Shown here piece after piece: positions 9,482-17,701 of a stretch of DNA of 64,000 nt. The notes beneath the pieces were generated by a model. That model was not told where the DNA came from. It saw only the letters and a list, made by a program, of their open reading frames with translations, and ran no database searches. Source of the DNA: RGIG4608 sp051867875 (GTDB lineage: Bacteria > Bacillota > Clostridia > Oscillospirales > CAG-272); contig JBJDZG010000030.1 of the NCBI GenBank assembly GCA_051867875.1, forward strand, positions 1-64,000, written 5' to 3'. The number at the start of each line of letters is the position of its first letter. The first letter of the stretch is position 1. The translations under genes were made by a program, and so were the position numbers.

Positions 9482-9850
9482 TTAAAGTACTTCAGGAGCA
9501 AGAGAAAGAATCTTAAGATAATCCTTCTCACGAAGCTCTCTTGCTACGGGGCCAAAGATACGAGTACCCTTGGGGTTTTTGTCTTCTTTGATGATTACCG
9601 CGGAGTTTTCGTCAAATCTGATGTAAGAACCGTCGGCTCTTTGAAGACCCTTCTTGCTTCTTACTACTACCGCTTTAACTACTTCGCCCTTCTTAACAAC
9701 ACCGCCGGGAGCTGCTTTCTTAACGCACGCTACGATAACGTCGCCGATATTTGCATATCTGCGAGCCGTACCGCCGAGTACGCGAATGCACATAATTTCC
9801 TTAGCGCCTGTGTTATCGGCAACCTTTAAAATTGTTTGCTGCTGAATCAC
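9482..9850 (-). CDS. rplN: 50S ribosomal protein L14
   Basis: 122 aa, the invariant family length. It begins [28 protein letters not shown]14 is an SH3-like barrel at the subunit interface. A 94-nt spacer separates it from rpsQ and contains a plus-strand-oriented hairpin followed by T, of no clear function on the coding strand. Confidence 0.98.
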   Translation of the reverse strand: MIQQQTILKVADNTGAKEIMCIRVLGGTARRYANIGDVIVACVKKAAPGGVVKKGEVVKAVVVRSKKGLQRADGSYIRFDENSAVIIKEDKNPKGTRIFGPVARELREKDYLKILSLAPEVL

Positions 9851-9944
9851 TTTGCGTTCCTCCTGTTTTCAATACGATCAAGTCGTACCTACTTGATTTT
9901 TGCTTTTTTTGTGTGATTGTGAATGAGTTTTATTGTAAGCTAAA

Positions 9945-10202
9945 TTATTTAGCCCTTTCGATAATCTCAACAAGTCTCCATCTCTTTGTCTTGGAAAGAG
10001 GTCTTGTTTCCATTACTTCAACCTTGTCGCCGACGTTGCAAACGTTTTCTTCGTCGTGTGCATGGAGCTTCAAAGTTCTCTTGATGATTTTACCGTAGAT
10101 GGGATGTCTTACGTTGTCTTCAACTGCAACTACGATTGTCTTATCCATCTTGTTGCTGACAACTGTACCAACTCTGGTTTTTCTAAGGTTTCTTTCTGTC
10201 AT
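9945..10202 (-). CDS. rpsQ: 30S ribosomal protein S17
   Basis: 85 aa with an OB fold. The signature [27 protein letters not shown] is at residues 7-33. It binds the 5' domain of 16S rRNA. It starts 13 nt after rpmC with a good ribosome-binding site. Confidence 0.98.
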   Translation of the reverse strand: MTERNLRKTRVGTVVSNKMDKTIVVAVEDNVRHPIYGKIIKRTLKLHAHDEENVCNVGDKVEVMETRPLSKTKRWRLVEIIERAK

Positions 10203-10215
10203 GACTTAATCCTCC

Positions 10216-10404
10216 TTAAGCATTCTTCTCTTGAAGAACTGTCATTACACGAGCGATGTCCTTCTTGACGTCTGAGATTTTGTGGGGGTTGTCAAGCTGG
10301 CGAATTGCGTTCTGGAAGCGGAGTCTGAAGAGTTCGTCTTTGAGCTCTTTAAGCTTTGCATTAAGCTGTTCAGTTGTCATATTTCTGAGTTCTGTAACTT
10401 TCAC
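10216..10404 (-). CDS. rpmC: 50S ribosomal protein L29
   Basis: 62 aa, two long helices (MKVTELRNMTTEQLNAKLKELKDELFRLRFQ). L29 sits at the exit tunnel near the trigger factor and SRP docking site. It begins 3 nt after the rplP stop, indicating coupling. Confidence 0.97.
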   Translation of the reverse strand: MKVTELRNMTTEQLNAKLKELKDELFRLRFQNAIRQLDNPHKISDVKKDIARVMTVLQEKNA

Positions 10405-10407
10405 GGC

Positions 10408-10824
10408 TTATACCTCCTCTTCTTTTGTGATGAACTTACATTTGATGGGGAGCTTGTGAGACGCAAGACGCATAGCTTCTTTGGCAACGTCCTCTGCAAC
10501 TCCGTCCATTTCAAACATAACTCTGCCGGGCTTAACTACTGCTACCCAGTACTCGGGTGAACCTTTACCTGAACCCATTCGAGTTTCGGCAGGCTTCTCT
10601 GTGATGGGCTTGTCAGGGAAAATTTTAATCCAAACCTGACCGCCACGCTTGATGTAACGCGTCATAGCGATACGGGCAGCTTCTATCTGATTGCTTGTAA
10701 TCCAAGCGGGTTCAAGAGCAACAAGACCGTAACTTCCGTTTGTAACCTTGTTACCTCTGGTTGCCTTACCCTTAAGTCTTCCGCGCTGTACTCTGCGGAA
10801 TTTCACTCTTTTAGGCATTAACAT
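10408..10824 (-). CDS. rplP: 50S ribosomal protein L16
   Basis: 138 aa. L16 organises the tRNA-binding region of the 50S subunit. The start is chosen at 10824 ([13 protein letters not shown]) because GGAGG lies 8 nt upstream; the ATG two codons later is possible. The start overlaps the end of rpsC by 14 nt, implying translational coupling. Confidence 0.97.
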   Translation of the reverse strand: MLMPKRVKFRRVQRGRLKGKATRGNKVTNGSYGLVALEPAWITSNQIEAARIAMTRYIKRGGQVWIKIFPDKPITEKPAETRMGSGKGSPEYWVAVVKPGRVMFEMDGVAEDVAKEAMRLASHKLPIKCKFITKEEEV

Positions 10825-11590
10825 TTTTGCGTCCTCCTTCTCTGGGAGTTCTGTCGCCTCTGTTATTGTTTCTCGGTCTGCGATCGCCGTTTCTGTCGTT
10901 TCTGTTATCTCTGCGAGCAGGGCGGTCGCCGCGAGTGTTCTTTACAGCGGGACGGTTAACTTCGTTAAGAACTTCGCCTCTGTAAATCCATACTTTAACG
11001 CCGATCTTACCGTAAGTTGTGTTTGCTTCCCAGAAGCCGTAATCAATGTCAGCTCTGAGTGTCTGAAGCGGGATAGTACCTTCATGGTAGTGCTCCGCTC
11101 TTGCGATTTCAGCACCGCCGAGACGGCCGGAGCAAGTGATTTTGATACCCTTTGCACCAAGTCTCATCGTGTTGCGAATCGCCATCTTCATCGCGCGGCG
11201 GAATGCCACACGGTTTTCAAGCTGTGCTGCAACGTTCTCAGCAACGAGCTGAGCGTCGAGGTCAACCTGCTTAACTTCAACAACGTTGAGAGCTACGGGC
11301 ATGCCAACCATTTTTTCAAGCTGAGCTTTGTATTTTTCAATTTCCGCACCGCCGCGGCCGATAACGATACCGGGCTTTGCGCAGTGTACGAATACTCTTA
11401 CTCTATGGCTGTCGCGCTCGATTTCAATCTTGGGCACGCCTGCCTTCTGGAGTTCTTTTTTGAGATATTCTCTTATCTGATAGTCGGAAACAAGAGTGTC
11501 GCCAAAAACTTCGTCTTTTGCGAACCATCTTGAATCCCAGTTCTTAATTACGCCTACACGCAAGCCGTGAGGATTAACTTTTTGACCCAT
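10811..11590 (-). CDS. rpsC: 30S ribosomal protein S3
   Basis: 259 aa, longer than the ~210-230 typical. The KH domain ([19 protein letters not shown], ~75-95) and the S3 C-terminal domain are followed by about 37 residues very rich in Arg, Asn and Asp (from about residue 220). Such low-complexity tails occur in S3 of several Clostridia. S3 forms part of the mRNA entry pore. Confidence 0.97.
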   Translation of the reverse strand: MGQKVNPHGLRVGVIKNWDSRWFAKDEVFGDTLVSDYQIREYLKKELQKAGVPKIEIERDSHRVRVFVHCAKPGIVIGRGGAEIEKYKAQLEKMVGMPVALNVVEVKQVDLDAQLVAENVAAQLENRVAFRRAMKMAIRNTMRLGAKGIKITCSGRLGGAEIARAEHYHEGTIPLQTLRADIDYGFWEANTTYGKIGVKVWIYRGEVLNEVNRPAVKNTRGDRPARRDNRNDRNGDRRPRNNNRGDRTPREGGRKNVNA

Positions 11591-11605
11591 TTTAGCAACC
11601 TCCTA

Positions 11606-11950
11606 TTAGTCTCTTTCTTTTACCACGATAGTTACGTGGCTCGTTCTCTTCAAAATTCTGTCTGCGCTTCCCTTTGCTCTGGGCATAATTCTCTTGAGAG
11701 TAGGTCCGGGGCATACGAAGCATTCAGCAACGTAGAGCTTTGAAGGATCCATGTGATAGTTGTGCTCTGCATTTGCAATTGCACTTCCCAACAGCTTTAC
11801 AAGGTACTCGGACGCGCTCTTGGGCGTATTTTTAAGAATTGCCATAGCAACGCCTGCGTCCTTGCCTCTGATGAGGTCGAGAACGATTTTTACCTTGCGA
11901 GGGGAAATTCTTGCATATTTAAGATGAGCTTTTGCTACATTGTTTTCCAT
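11606..11950 (-). CDS. rplV: 50S ribosomal protein L22
   Basis: 114 aa. The conserved [19 protein letters not shown] is at residues 13-31 and the long beta-hairpin that lines the exit tunnel follows ([21 protein letters not shown]). It is spaced 15 nt from rpsC. Confidence 0.98.
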   Translation of the reverse strand: MENNVAKAHLKYARISPRKVKIVLDLIRGKDAGVAMAILKNTPKSASEYLVKLLGSAIANAEHNYHMDPSKLYVAECFVCPGPTLKRIMPRAKGSADRILKRTSHVTIVVKERD

Positions 11951-11967
11951 TACAATTTCCTCCTCAA

Positions 11968-12249
11968 TTATTTACCGTTGTTGGATGTCTTGGAGCCTGC
12001 GTGGCCCTTGAATGTTCTTGTGGGTGCAAACTCACCGAGCTTGTGTCCTACCATATCCTCGGTTACGTATACCGGAACATGCTTTCTTCCGTCGTGAACT
12101 GCGATGGTATGACCAACGAATTCGGGGAATATTGTAGACGCACGAGACCATGTTTTAAGAACTTTCTTCTCGTTCTTTTCGTTCATAGCGCAAATTCTCG
12201 CGTAGAGCTTTTCTTCAACGAAAGGCGCTTTTTTCAAACTTCTGCTCAT
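11968..12249 (-). CDS. rpsS: 30S ribosomal protein S19
   Basis: 93 aa. It begins [15 protein letters not shown] and contains [23 protein letters not shown], the family signature. S19 is in the 30S head with S13. Confidence 0.98.
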   Translation of the reverse strand: MSRSLKKAPFVEEKLYARICAMNEKNEKKVLKTWSRASTIFPEFVGHTIAVHDGRKHVPVYVTEDMVGHKLGEFAPTRTFKGHAGSKTSNNGK

Positions 12250-12262
12250 TTATATTCCCTCC

Positions 12263-13096
12263 TTATCTATCGTTTCTGCGTTTTACGATGAATTTGTTTG
12301 TTCTTGCCTTCTTGTTTCTCGTCTTATAACCGAGAGCAGGTTTACCCCAAGGAGTAACAGGAGAAGGACGACCGATGGGAGATTTGCCTTCACCACCGCC
12401 GTGGGGGTGGTCACAGGGGTTCATTACGGAACCGCGGACTGTGGGACGGATACCCTTATGTCTTGTCTTACCTGCTTTACCTACCTTAACGGTGTCGTGC
12501 TCAATGTTACCGACCTGACCTATCGTTGCCTTGCAGTCAAGACGGATAAGACGAACTTCGCCGGAAGGAAGTCTTACCTGTGCCATGTTGCCGTTATCCT
12601 TGGAGATAAGCTGTGCAGCGGCACCGGCGGAACGAACGAGCTGTGCGCCCTTGCCGGGGTAGAGCTCGATGTTGTGAATGAATGTACCAACGGGAATGTT
12701 GGCGATGGGCAATGTGTTACCGGGCTTGATGTCTGCATCTGCACCGGAGTAAACTACGTCGCCGTCTGTAAGTCCTACGGGAGCGATGATGTAGCTCTTG
12801 TCGCCGGCTTCATTCTGAAGGAGTGCGATGTAAGCGCTTCTGTTGGGGTCGTACTCGACACCGACTACCGTGTTTGCAGTAGCGTCGGAACGCTTGAAGT
12901 CGATGATTCTGTACTTAACCTTGTTACCGCCGCCGTGATGACGAACTGTAATTCTGCCGAGGTTGTTTCTACCTGCGTGCTTCTTTTTTGTTACAATAAG
13001 ACTCTTCTCGGGCGAGAACTTTGTGATTTCCTCGAAAGAGGGAACTGTCATATTTCTTCTCGCAGGAGTCGTAGGTTTGTATTTAATTGTAGGCAT
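12263..13096 (-). CDS. rplB: 50S ribosomal protein L2
   Basis: 277 aa. L2 is needed for subunit association and peptidyl transfer. The conserved [18 protein letters not shown] segment, including the key His, is near residue 225-240. It is spaced 13 nt from rpsS. Confidence 0.98.
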   Translation of the reverse strand: MPTIKYKPTTPARRNMTVPSFEEITKFSPEKSLIVTKKKHAGRNNLGRITVRHHGGGNKVKYRIIDFKRSDATANTVVGVEYDPNRSAYIALLQNEAGDKSYIIAPVGLTDGDVVYSGADADIKPGNTLPIANIPVGTFIHNIELYPGKGAQLVRSAGAAAQLISKDNGNMAQVRLPSGEVRLIRLDCKATIGQVGNIEHDTVKVGKAGKTRHKGIRPTVRGSVMNPCDHPHGGGEGKSPIGRPSPVTPWGKPALGYKTRNKKARTNKFIVKRRNDR

Positions 13097-13117
13097 TTTT
13101 CTCTATTCCTCCTACTC

Positions 13118-13411
13118 TTAGTTCATACCTTCGAAGAACTCGATGGTCTTGGAGTCGGGCTTAAGTGTAACGATAGCTTTCTTCCATGCAGCCGTGTAGC
13201 CGAATGTGTAGCCCTGTCTCTTCTGTTTTCTCTTAACGTTGATTGTGTTGACCGAAGCAACCTTAACGCCGAACATAACCTCAACTGCCTTTGCAATCTC
13301 GGGCTTTGTTGCGCTCTTTGCAACCTTGAACGTGTAAGTCTTTGCACCTACGCGGTCCATGCTCGCTTCTGTGATAACGGGAGCAATAATAATATCCTGA
13401 ATCATTTTCAT
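13118..13411 (-). CDS. rplW: 50S ribosomal protein L23
   Basis: 97 aa. L23 is the exit-tunnel protein that docks trigger factor and SRP. It begins MKMIQDIIIAPVITEAS and contains VNTINVKRKQKRQG. Its ATG overlaps the rplD stop by 1 nt (TAATG), so translation is probably coupled. Confidence 0.98.
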   Translation of the reverse strand: MKMIQDIIIAPVITEASMDRVGAKTYTFKVAKSATKPEIAKAVEVMFGVKVASVNTINVKRKQKRQGYTFGYTAAWKKAIVTLKPDSKTIEFFEGMN

Positions 13412-14034
13412 TATGCGAACACCTCCTCAAGTTTTGCAACCGCTGCCTTGGAAACAACGAATTTGTTTGCGTTGAGTACGTCGTAAATGTTTACGGTGTG
13501 AGCAAGTGTTGTCTTAACACCGGGAATGTTTGCCGCACTCTTGATTACGAGATTGTCAACCTCGTCAAGAACGATGAGTGCCTTCTTGTCAGCGCCGAGA
13601 GCGTTAAGCATATTGACGATTGTCTTTGTCTTGTAGCCTTCGCACCTGATTTCGTCAACTACGATGAGATCGCCTGCCGCAACCTTAGCGGAAAGCGCGC
13701 TGTAAAGAGCAACTCTCTTTGTCTTCTTGTTCATACCAACGCGGTAATCTCTGGGCTTCGGACCGAGAGCAACACCGCCGTGTGTCCACTGGGGAGAACG
13801 GGTTGAACCCTGACGGGCTCTGCCTGTACCCTTCTGTCTCCAGGGCTTCTTGCCGCCGCCGGAAACTTCACTTCTTGTAAGAGTGGACTGTGTTCCCTGT
13901 CTTTGATTCATAAGGAACGCTCTTACTGCAGCGTGGAGGACTGCTTCATTTACTTCTGCACCGAAGATAACGTCGGACAAAGTGATTTCGCCAACCTCTT
14001 TACCCGCCATATTAACAACTTTAATACTAGGCAT
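13411..14034 (-). CDS. rplD: 50S ribosomal protein L4
   Basis: 207 aa from the ATG at 14034 (MPSIKVVNMAGKEVGEI), 7 nt after GGAGG; an upstream extension overlapping rplC is rejected. The tunnel-lining loop GGGKKPWRQKGTGRARQGSTRSPQW is conserved. In E. coli L4 autoregulates the S10 operon; this has not been established for this group. Confidence 0.98.
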   Translation of the reverse strand: MPSIKVVNMAGKEVGEITLSDVIFGAEVNEAVLHAAVRAFLMNQRQGTQSTLTRSEVSGGGKKPWRQKGTGRARQGSTRSPQWTHGGVALGPKPRDYRVGMNKKTKRVALYSALSAKVAAGDLIVVDEIRCEGYKTKTIVNMLNALGADKKALIVLDEVDNLVIKSAANIPGVKTTLAHTVNIYDVLNANKFVVSKAAVAKLEEVFA

Positions 14035-14051
14035 TGTACTTCCTCCTTCGC

Positions 14052-14681
14052 TTATGCTTTGCAAGATGTGCGAACGAATACGATACCGCCCTTGGGACCG
14101 GGAATGGCGCCCTTAACTGCGATAAGGTTCTTTTCAGCATCAATCTTTACAACGTTCAAATTCAAAACAGTTACCTGTTCGTTACCGTACTGACCGGCCA
14201 TCTTCTTGTTCTTGAAGATTCTTGCAGGGTCGATAACGCCCATAGAACCGGACTGACGGTGGATAGGACCAATACCGTGGGTATGGCCGAGCATGTGAAG
14301 ATTCCATCTCTTGATAGCACCCGTGTAACCGCGGCCCTTTGTTATACCCGTAACGTCGACTTTTTCACCTGCGGTGAAGGTTTCGACAGTAATAACGTCG
14401 CCGAGATTGTACTTGGAGCAATCGTCAAGGCGGAATTCCTTGAGATGCTTTTTAGCAGATACTCCTGCTTTTTCGAAATGACCTTTTTCAGCCTTCGTCA
14501 TGTGTTTTTCCTTAACATCGATGAAACCGAGCTGAACGGCGTCATAACCGTCATTTTCGACAGTTTTCTTCTGCGCTACTACGCAGGGACCTGCCTCGAT
14601 TACCGTAACCGGAATAACGTTTCCGATTTCGTCGAAAATCTGTGTCATACCGATTTTCTTACCGATAATACCGTTTTTCAT
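14052..14681 (-). CDS. rplC: 50S ribosomal protein L3
   Basis: 209 aa. L3 initiates 50S assembly. It begins [16 protein letters not shown] and contains [15 protein letters not shown] near residue 156, where the glutamine modified in some bacteria lies. A 130-nt gap with a hairpin separates it from rpsJ. Confidence 0.98.
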   Translation of the reverse strand: MKNGIIGKKIGMTQIFDEIGNVIPVTVIEAGPCVVAQKKTVENDGYDAVQLGFIDVKEKHMTKAEKGHFEKAGVSAKKHLKEFRLDDCSKYNLGDVITVETFTAGEKVDVTGITKGRGYTGAIKRWNLHMLGHTHGIGPIHRQSGSMGVIDPARIFKNKKMAGQYGNEQVTVLNLNVVKIDAEKNLIAVKGAIPGPKGGIVFVRTSCKA

Positions 14682-14754
14682 TTTGTTCCTCCTGTAGGTT
14701 ATTGGTTGACGCTTTGTATTTCACCCCTCGGGCGCTACGCCAACTTGACCGACA

Positions 14755-14778
14755 AAAGTGTCGCCGTGCGACATTTTT
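14755..14778. terminator. Hairpin between rpsJ and rplC (possible attenuator)
   Basis: TGTCGC (14759-14764), loop CGT, GCGACA (14768-14773), flanked by A-rich and T-rich stretches. On the minus strand the hairpin is followed by C and TTTT, giving a weak intrinsic-terminator look inside the ribosomal transcript, so it may partly attenuate transcription after rpsJ. Confidence 0.4.
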
Positions 14779-14811
14779 GCGTTTGGCTTGTTTATGGGAT
14801 TGAAGGCTTGA

Positions 14812-15123
14812 TTATACCTGAACTTCAATCTCAACGCCTGCCGGCAATTCAATATTCATAAGAGCTTCCGCAACCTTTGCAGAGGGCTTGAGAATATCAA
14901 TGAGTCTTTTGTGTGTTCTGTACTCGAACTGCTCGCGGCTATCCTTGTATTTGTGAACCGCACGGAGAATTGTGATGATTTCTCTTTCTGTGGGGAGCGG
15001 GATAGGACCGGAAACGGTAGCGCCGTTCTTCTTAGCAACATCAACGATTTTTTCAGCCGCTGTGTCGATGAGAGTGTGGTCGTAGCTCTTGAGTCTGACA
15101 CGGATTCTTTCTTTTACTGCCAT
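14812..15123 (-). CDS. rpsJ: 30S ribosomal protein S10
   Basis: 103 aa from the ATG at 15123 ([16 protein letters not shown]), preceded by GGAGG; the longer upstream frame is leader sequence. S10 is also NusE, partner of NusB in antitermination. The conserved [26 protein letters not shown] segment is present. It is the first gene of the superoperon; no fusA-tuf cluster lies upstream. Confidence 0.98.
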   Translation of the reverse strand: MAVKERIRVRLKSYDHTLIDTAAEKIVDVAKKNGATVSGPIPLPTEREIITILRAVHKYKDSREQFEYRTHKRLIDILKPSAKVAEALMNIELPAGVEIEVQV

Positions 15124-15414
15124 TTTTCTGCCTCCTTGTAAGATTTCGCCCGCCGCTTTGCGCGTATATATCATAATGTAGCGCGCTTTTGCGTCCGAAC
15201 GATTTTGGATTAGGGCATTCCTTGAACACGGTTTCGTGCGTTTCGCGTTTTTCCCTACAAAAACGGACTTTGCAGTACCAGCATTTACTGACAAACTCCG
15301 GAAAAGCGGGATAAACCCGAACACTTCAAGGGTGTTTTTCGCCCGATTAATCGGACATACTCTGCGAAAATTACCTGCTTACACAGCAACCTCTCGCTTC
15401 AACGCATATCAAGC
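15124..15414 (-). promoter_or_regulatory. Long 5' leader of the S10 operon
   Basis: About 290 nt lie between the predicted start site near 15414 and the rpsJ ATG. No open frame with a ribosome-binding site is visible other than that of rpsJ. The length suggests a regulatory leader, but I cannot assign a known class. Confidence 0.4.
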
Positions 15415-15420
15415 TTGACT

Positions 15421-15449
15421 ATTATATCACATCAAACCCATAAAATCAA
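15421..15449 (-). promoter_or_regulatory. Promoter of the ribosomal superoperon
   Basis: On the minus strand TTGATT (15449-15444), a 17-nt spacer and a perfect TATAAT (15426-15421). It is the best sigma-A match upstream of rpsJ and lies in AT-rich sequence (15415-15535) between divergent genes. Confidence 0.8.
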
Positions 15450-15706
15450 TACTTTTTTAATTTTATTTCTTTGTGTGTTTTATAGAATTTTTTATATTTT
15501 CAAAAGTTTTTTGTGTGTATTTTGCATAAAAATGCCCCTGTTTTACCGTCGAAACGCGGTTTTTGAGCAATTTTGGAGTGCTTGTTGTAACCTCCTTGGC
15601 ACTTTTGGGGCAAATATTTGCAAAACTTACCGCGTTTTGAGATAAAATTGTAAATCTCTGCCCGCAAAAAGCACGCCGTATTAACACTTCGTTCATATTT
15701 ATGTAC

Positions 15707-15712
15707 TATAAT
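15707..15712 (+). promoter_or_regulatory. -10 element for the 15745 gene
   Basis: TATAAT 33 nt upstream of the start codon at 15745. No good -35 element is found at normal spacing (TTAACA lies 20 nt upstream), so this is a tentative promoter. Confidence 0.4.
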
Positions 15713-15744
15713 CTCTGTGTAAAAAGATTTATTCGGGAGTTTTT

Positions 15745-16683
15745 ATGGAACTTGACAAGAAAAAGAAACTAATCAGAATTATATACGCTTTGACAACCGC
15801 CCTCACCGTTTTGTCGTCGGTACTGCTTTTTTCGGCGTTTTTGAGCGCCTTTGACGCAGAGCTTGGCTATTTTAACGGCAACAACGCCCTGCCCTTCGCA
15901 TTCCAAACAGTCTATGCGCTGACAGTCCTCGGCTCGCTCGTGAGCGGTTTCGCCTTTGCCAAAGACGAGGTATTAACTCCGGGCACGCAAGTCAGCGGCG
16001 GGACAAAAAGCGCCCACGCCCTCATCGGCGTCGCGCTCGTCCTCCTCGGCACGTTGAGCTTTTACCTCGATATGGGCATCGCTTATTCGGGGGCTCAGGC
16101 GTATTTTCTCGGAATAGGCTCGTGCGGGCTCGGCTTGTACTATCTCATCATAGCGCTCAAAGAAAGCTACGGACGCACCAAGGCGAAATGTGCCTGTATC
16201 TTCGTGTCAATAGCGTTTGCGATGGGGATTGTCGTTCAAAACAATTCGTACCTTGGAAGAGCTATGAACTCGGTTGAAAACACGCTCGGCAATATTTTCG
16301 CCGTGTCGTTCCTCATGTATATATTATATGAAGGGAAAAGGCTCTGCTTCGGCGAGGAAAACAGATGGCGTGCGGCTTCCCTGCTCTTCGTGCGCGCTTG
16401 CGCGCTGTCGTATTCTTGCGCATATATTTTAGCGTACCTTGTCGGAGCCGTGAACGAGAGCGGAAGATTTTATCAGATGCTTTACCTGCTCCTCGTGGGC
16501 GTGATGGCTGATATTACTCTGCGAAATTTTATGAAGAACGTAACGCAAAGCTCCGAGCAATCGCCCGGTGATGCTACCGACGATATTACACCGCCCGAAA
16601 AAAGCGATGAAAGCGGCGAAAGTGAAAATGAAGAGCTGAACAGCTCACAAGCCGATAGTAATATCAATACAGAATCGAAATAA
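15745..16683 (+). CDS. Multi-pass membrane protein of unknown function
   Basis: 312 aa; I do not recognise the family. After a basic N-terminus (MELDKKKKLIR) come about eight hydrophobic segments (roughly residues 11-33, 50-70, 90-108, 115-137, 148-165, 180-197, 210-232, 240-255). The C-terminal ~50 residues are acidic and Ser/Glu/Asp-rich and presumably cytoplasmic. GGGAG lies 6 nt before the ATG. It is monocistronic: ribosomal genes diverge on the left and a repeat region follows. Confidence 0.8.
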   Translation: MELDKKKKLIRIIYALTTALTVLSSVLLFSAFLSAFDAELGYFNGNNALPFAFQTVYALTVLGSLVSGFAFAKDEVLTPGTQVSGGTKSAHALIGVALVLLGTLSFYLDMGIAYSGAQAYFLGIGSCGLGLYYLIIALKESYGRTKAKCACIFVSIAFAMGIVVQNNSYLGRAMNSVENTLGNIFAVSFLMYILYEGKRLCFGEENRWRAASLLFVRACALSYSCAYILAYLVGAVNESGRFYQMLYLLLVGVMADITLRNFMKNVTQSSEQSPGDATDDITPPEKSDESGESENEELNSSQADSNINTESK

Positions 16684-16738
16684 TATTGACTTGATAATGA
16701 CGAAACGTTGACCGCCGTAACCATGCAAACATCGAAAA

Positions 16739-16769
16739 CGGGGCGTCGAGGACGTCGCCCCCTACGGGT
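16739..16769 (-). repeat. REP hairpin, subtype A
   Basis: Reads on the minus strand as CCGTAG followed by GGGGCG-A-CG-TCCT-CG-A-CGCCCC: a GTAG foot, a 6-bp stem, one A/A mismatch, 2 bp and a 4-nt loop. The flank GGTGAGGTGTTCGCAC is shared with the copy at 17104. Confidence 0.85.
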
Positions 16770-16810
16770 GAGGTGTTCGCACTGTGTTAGCACCGCACCC
16801 ATTCTGCGTT

Positions 16811-16904
16811 TTCGCCCGCCTTTTGCAAAAGGCGGCGCGGGCGGTGGGGCGCGTAGCCCCGCCTCGCTCTCCGCAGAGAGCGAAACTCTCACTCGGCATT
16901 TCTC
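16811..16904 (+). repeat. Composite dispersed repeat, copy 1 (first part)
   Basis: A GC-rich block starting TTCGCCCGCC with three successive hairpins (an inverted repeat around TTTTGCAAAA, a GGGGC/GCCCC hairpin, and CTCTCCGCAGAGAG), ending near CTCACTCGGCATTTCT. It matches 17165-17254 and the reverse complement of 55112-55205 almost exactly. A second conserved part of the same element (AAAAGCGGCTAACGAG ... TTGATAGCAAAC) lies at 17044-17090. Confidence 0.8.
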
Positions 16905-17103
16905 TTTTGCCGAAGAATGTGCAAATCACCGTTTTTGCTTGCAAAACGCGGTTACAAAACCGCGAGGTGAGTTGCTTTGAGATGAGCAAATTGTCTTTAT
17001 TTATTAGATGTATTGTGTGCCCATCAATGTGCCTTTTTCAGCAGAGAAAAAGCGGCTAACGAGTTTCGGTATCTTCACGGCTATTGATAGCAAACGTCAA
17101 AAT

Positions 17104-17134
17104 CGGGGCGTCGAGGACGTCGCCCCCTACGGGT
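17104..17134 (-). repeat. REP hairpin, subtype A
   Basis: Same 28-nt core as 16739-16769 and the same GGTGAGGTGTTCGCAC flank, in the same orientation, 364 bp further on. It directly precedes the second composite repeat. Confidence 0.85.
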
Positions 17135-17161
17135 GAGGTGTTCGCACCGCACCCAAGCGAT

Positions 17162-17340
17162 TGTTTTTCCCCGCTTTTTCAAAAGCGGGCGCGGGCGGTG
17201 GGGCGCGTAGCCCCGCCTCGCTCTCCGCAGAGAGCGAAACTCTCACTCGGCATTTCTTTTTTGTTAGCTTTTTTCTTTGGGCCTTTCGCGTCAAAGAAAA
17301 AAGCGGCTAACGAGTTTTGCTGTCCTTACGGCTATCCGCG
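17162..17340 (+). repeat. Composite dispersed repeat, copy 2
   Basis: The most complete plus-orientation copy: GC-rich triple-hairpin block (17165-17254), a T-rich linker with an AAAGAAAAAAGCGGCTAAC segment, and the tail ending CTTACGGCTAT. Its counterpart at 55020-55205 has the same parts in the same order on the other strand. Confidence 0.8.
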
Positions 17341-17400
17341 TCTGACGAGTCCGCACCATACTTGTTTTGTTGTTTTGCACCGTGTTGATTTTATGACATA

Positions 17401-17431
17401 ACCCGTAGGGGGCGACGTCCTCGACGCCCCG
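17401..17431 (+). repeat. REP hairpin, subtype A
   Basis: Plus-orientation copy: CCCGTAG followed by the GGGGCG...CGCCCC hairpin. It is inverted relative to the two copies upstream. Confidence 0.85.
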
Positions 17432-17526
17432 AAAAGCGCAGAATTGTTGGCCGTGCGGAAAATTGCGGAGAACATATAAAACAGACAAATAATTTTTTCG
17501 GTGGTTATTTTGTTCGGTTTGGAAAC

Positions 17527-17556
17527 GGACCGTCAAGGACTCCGGTCCCTACGGGT
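17527..17556 (-). repeat. REP hairpin, subtype B (diverged)
   Basis: On the minus strand GTAG then GGACCG...CGGTCC, with the same G/A mismatch position as the subtype B copy at 54752-54780. The GGTGAGGTG flank of the subtype A copies is retained, linking the subtypes. Confidence 0.75.
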
Positions 17557-17595
17557 GAGGTGTGTGCGCGTTCGTGCATATTCGTACGCGCAACA

Positions 17596-17646
17596 AAAAG
17601 AGCGAACAAGCGGAGGAAAATCCGTTGCTCGCTCTTTATTTTTGAT
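17596..17646. terminator. Terminator between convergent regions
   Basis: AAAGAGCGA ... TCGCTCTTT with an inner GCGGA/TCCGT pairing and T-rich flank on both strands. It can end transcription from either side, including the LRR lipoprotein gene that stops at 17702. Confidence 0.7.
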
Positions 17647-17701
17647 TAAATTCACGTACCGAAAGGCATATTTTACAAATCCCGTGAGGGATTTATTTCA
17701 T

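Larger units (their letters stand above)
16684..17596. repeat. Gene-free cluster of dispersed repeats
   Basis: More than 900 bp without a credible gene. Short open frames here lie inside repeat units. The region contains four GTAG-hairpin REPs (listed separately) and two copies of a longer composite repeat that reappears at 55020-55205. Unique sequence between the units is short. It separates the 15745 membrane gene from the convergent LRR lipoprotein gene. Confidence 0.8.

Noticed and set aside
9851..9944. Hairpin ATCAAGT/ACTTGAT followed by T-runs between rpsQ and rplN
   Set aside because: It is oriented as a terminator only on the plus strand, where there is no gene.
77..15324. Many open frames on the plus strand opposite the ribosomal genes, and upstream extensions of rpsH, rpsZ, rplD and rpsJ
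   Set aside because: They are shadows of conserved minus-strand genes, lack ribosome-binding sites, and their products have no coherent family features.
16708..17401. Open frames of 75-105 codons in the repeat cluster
   Set aside because: They are translated composite repeats and REPs, with Arg/Pro-rich nonsense and no ribosome-binding sites.
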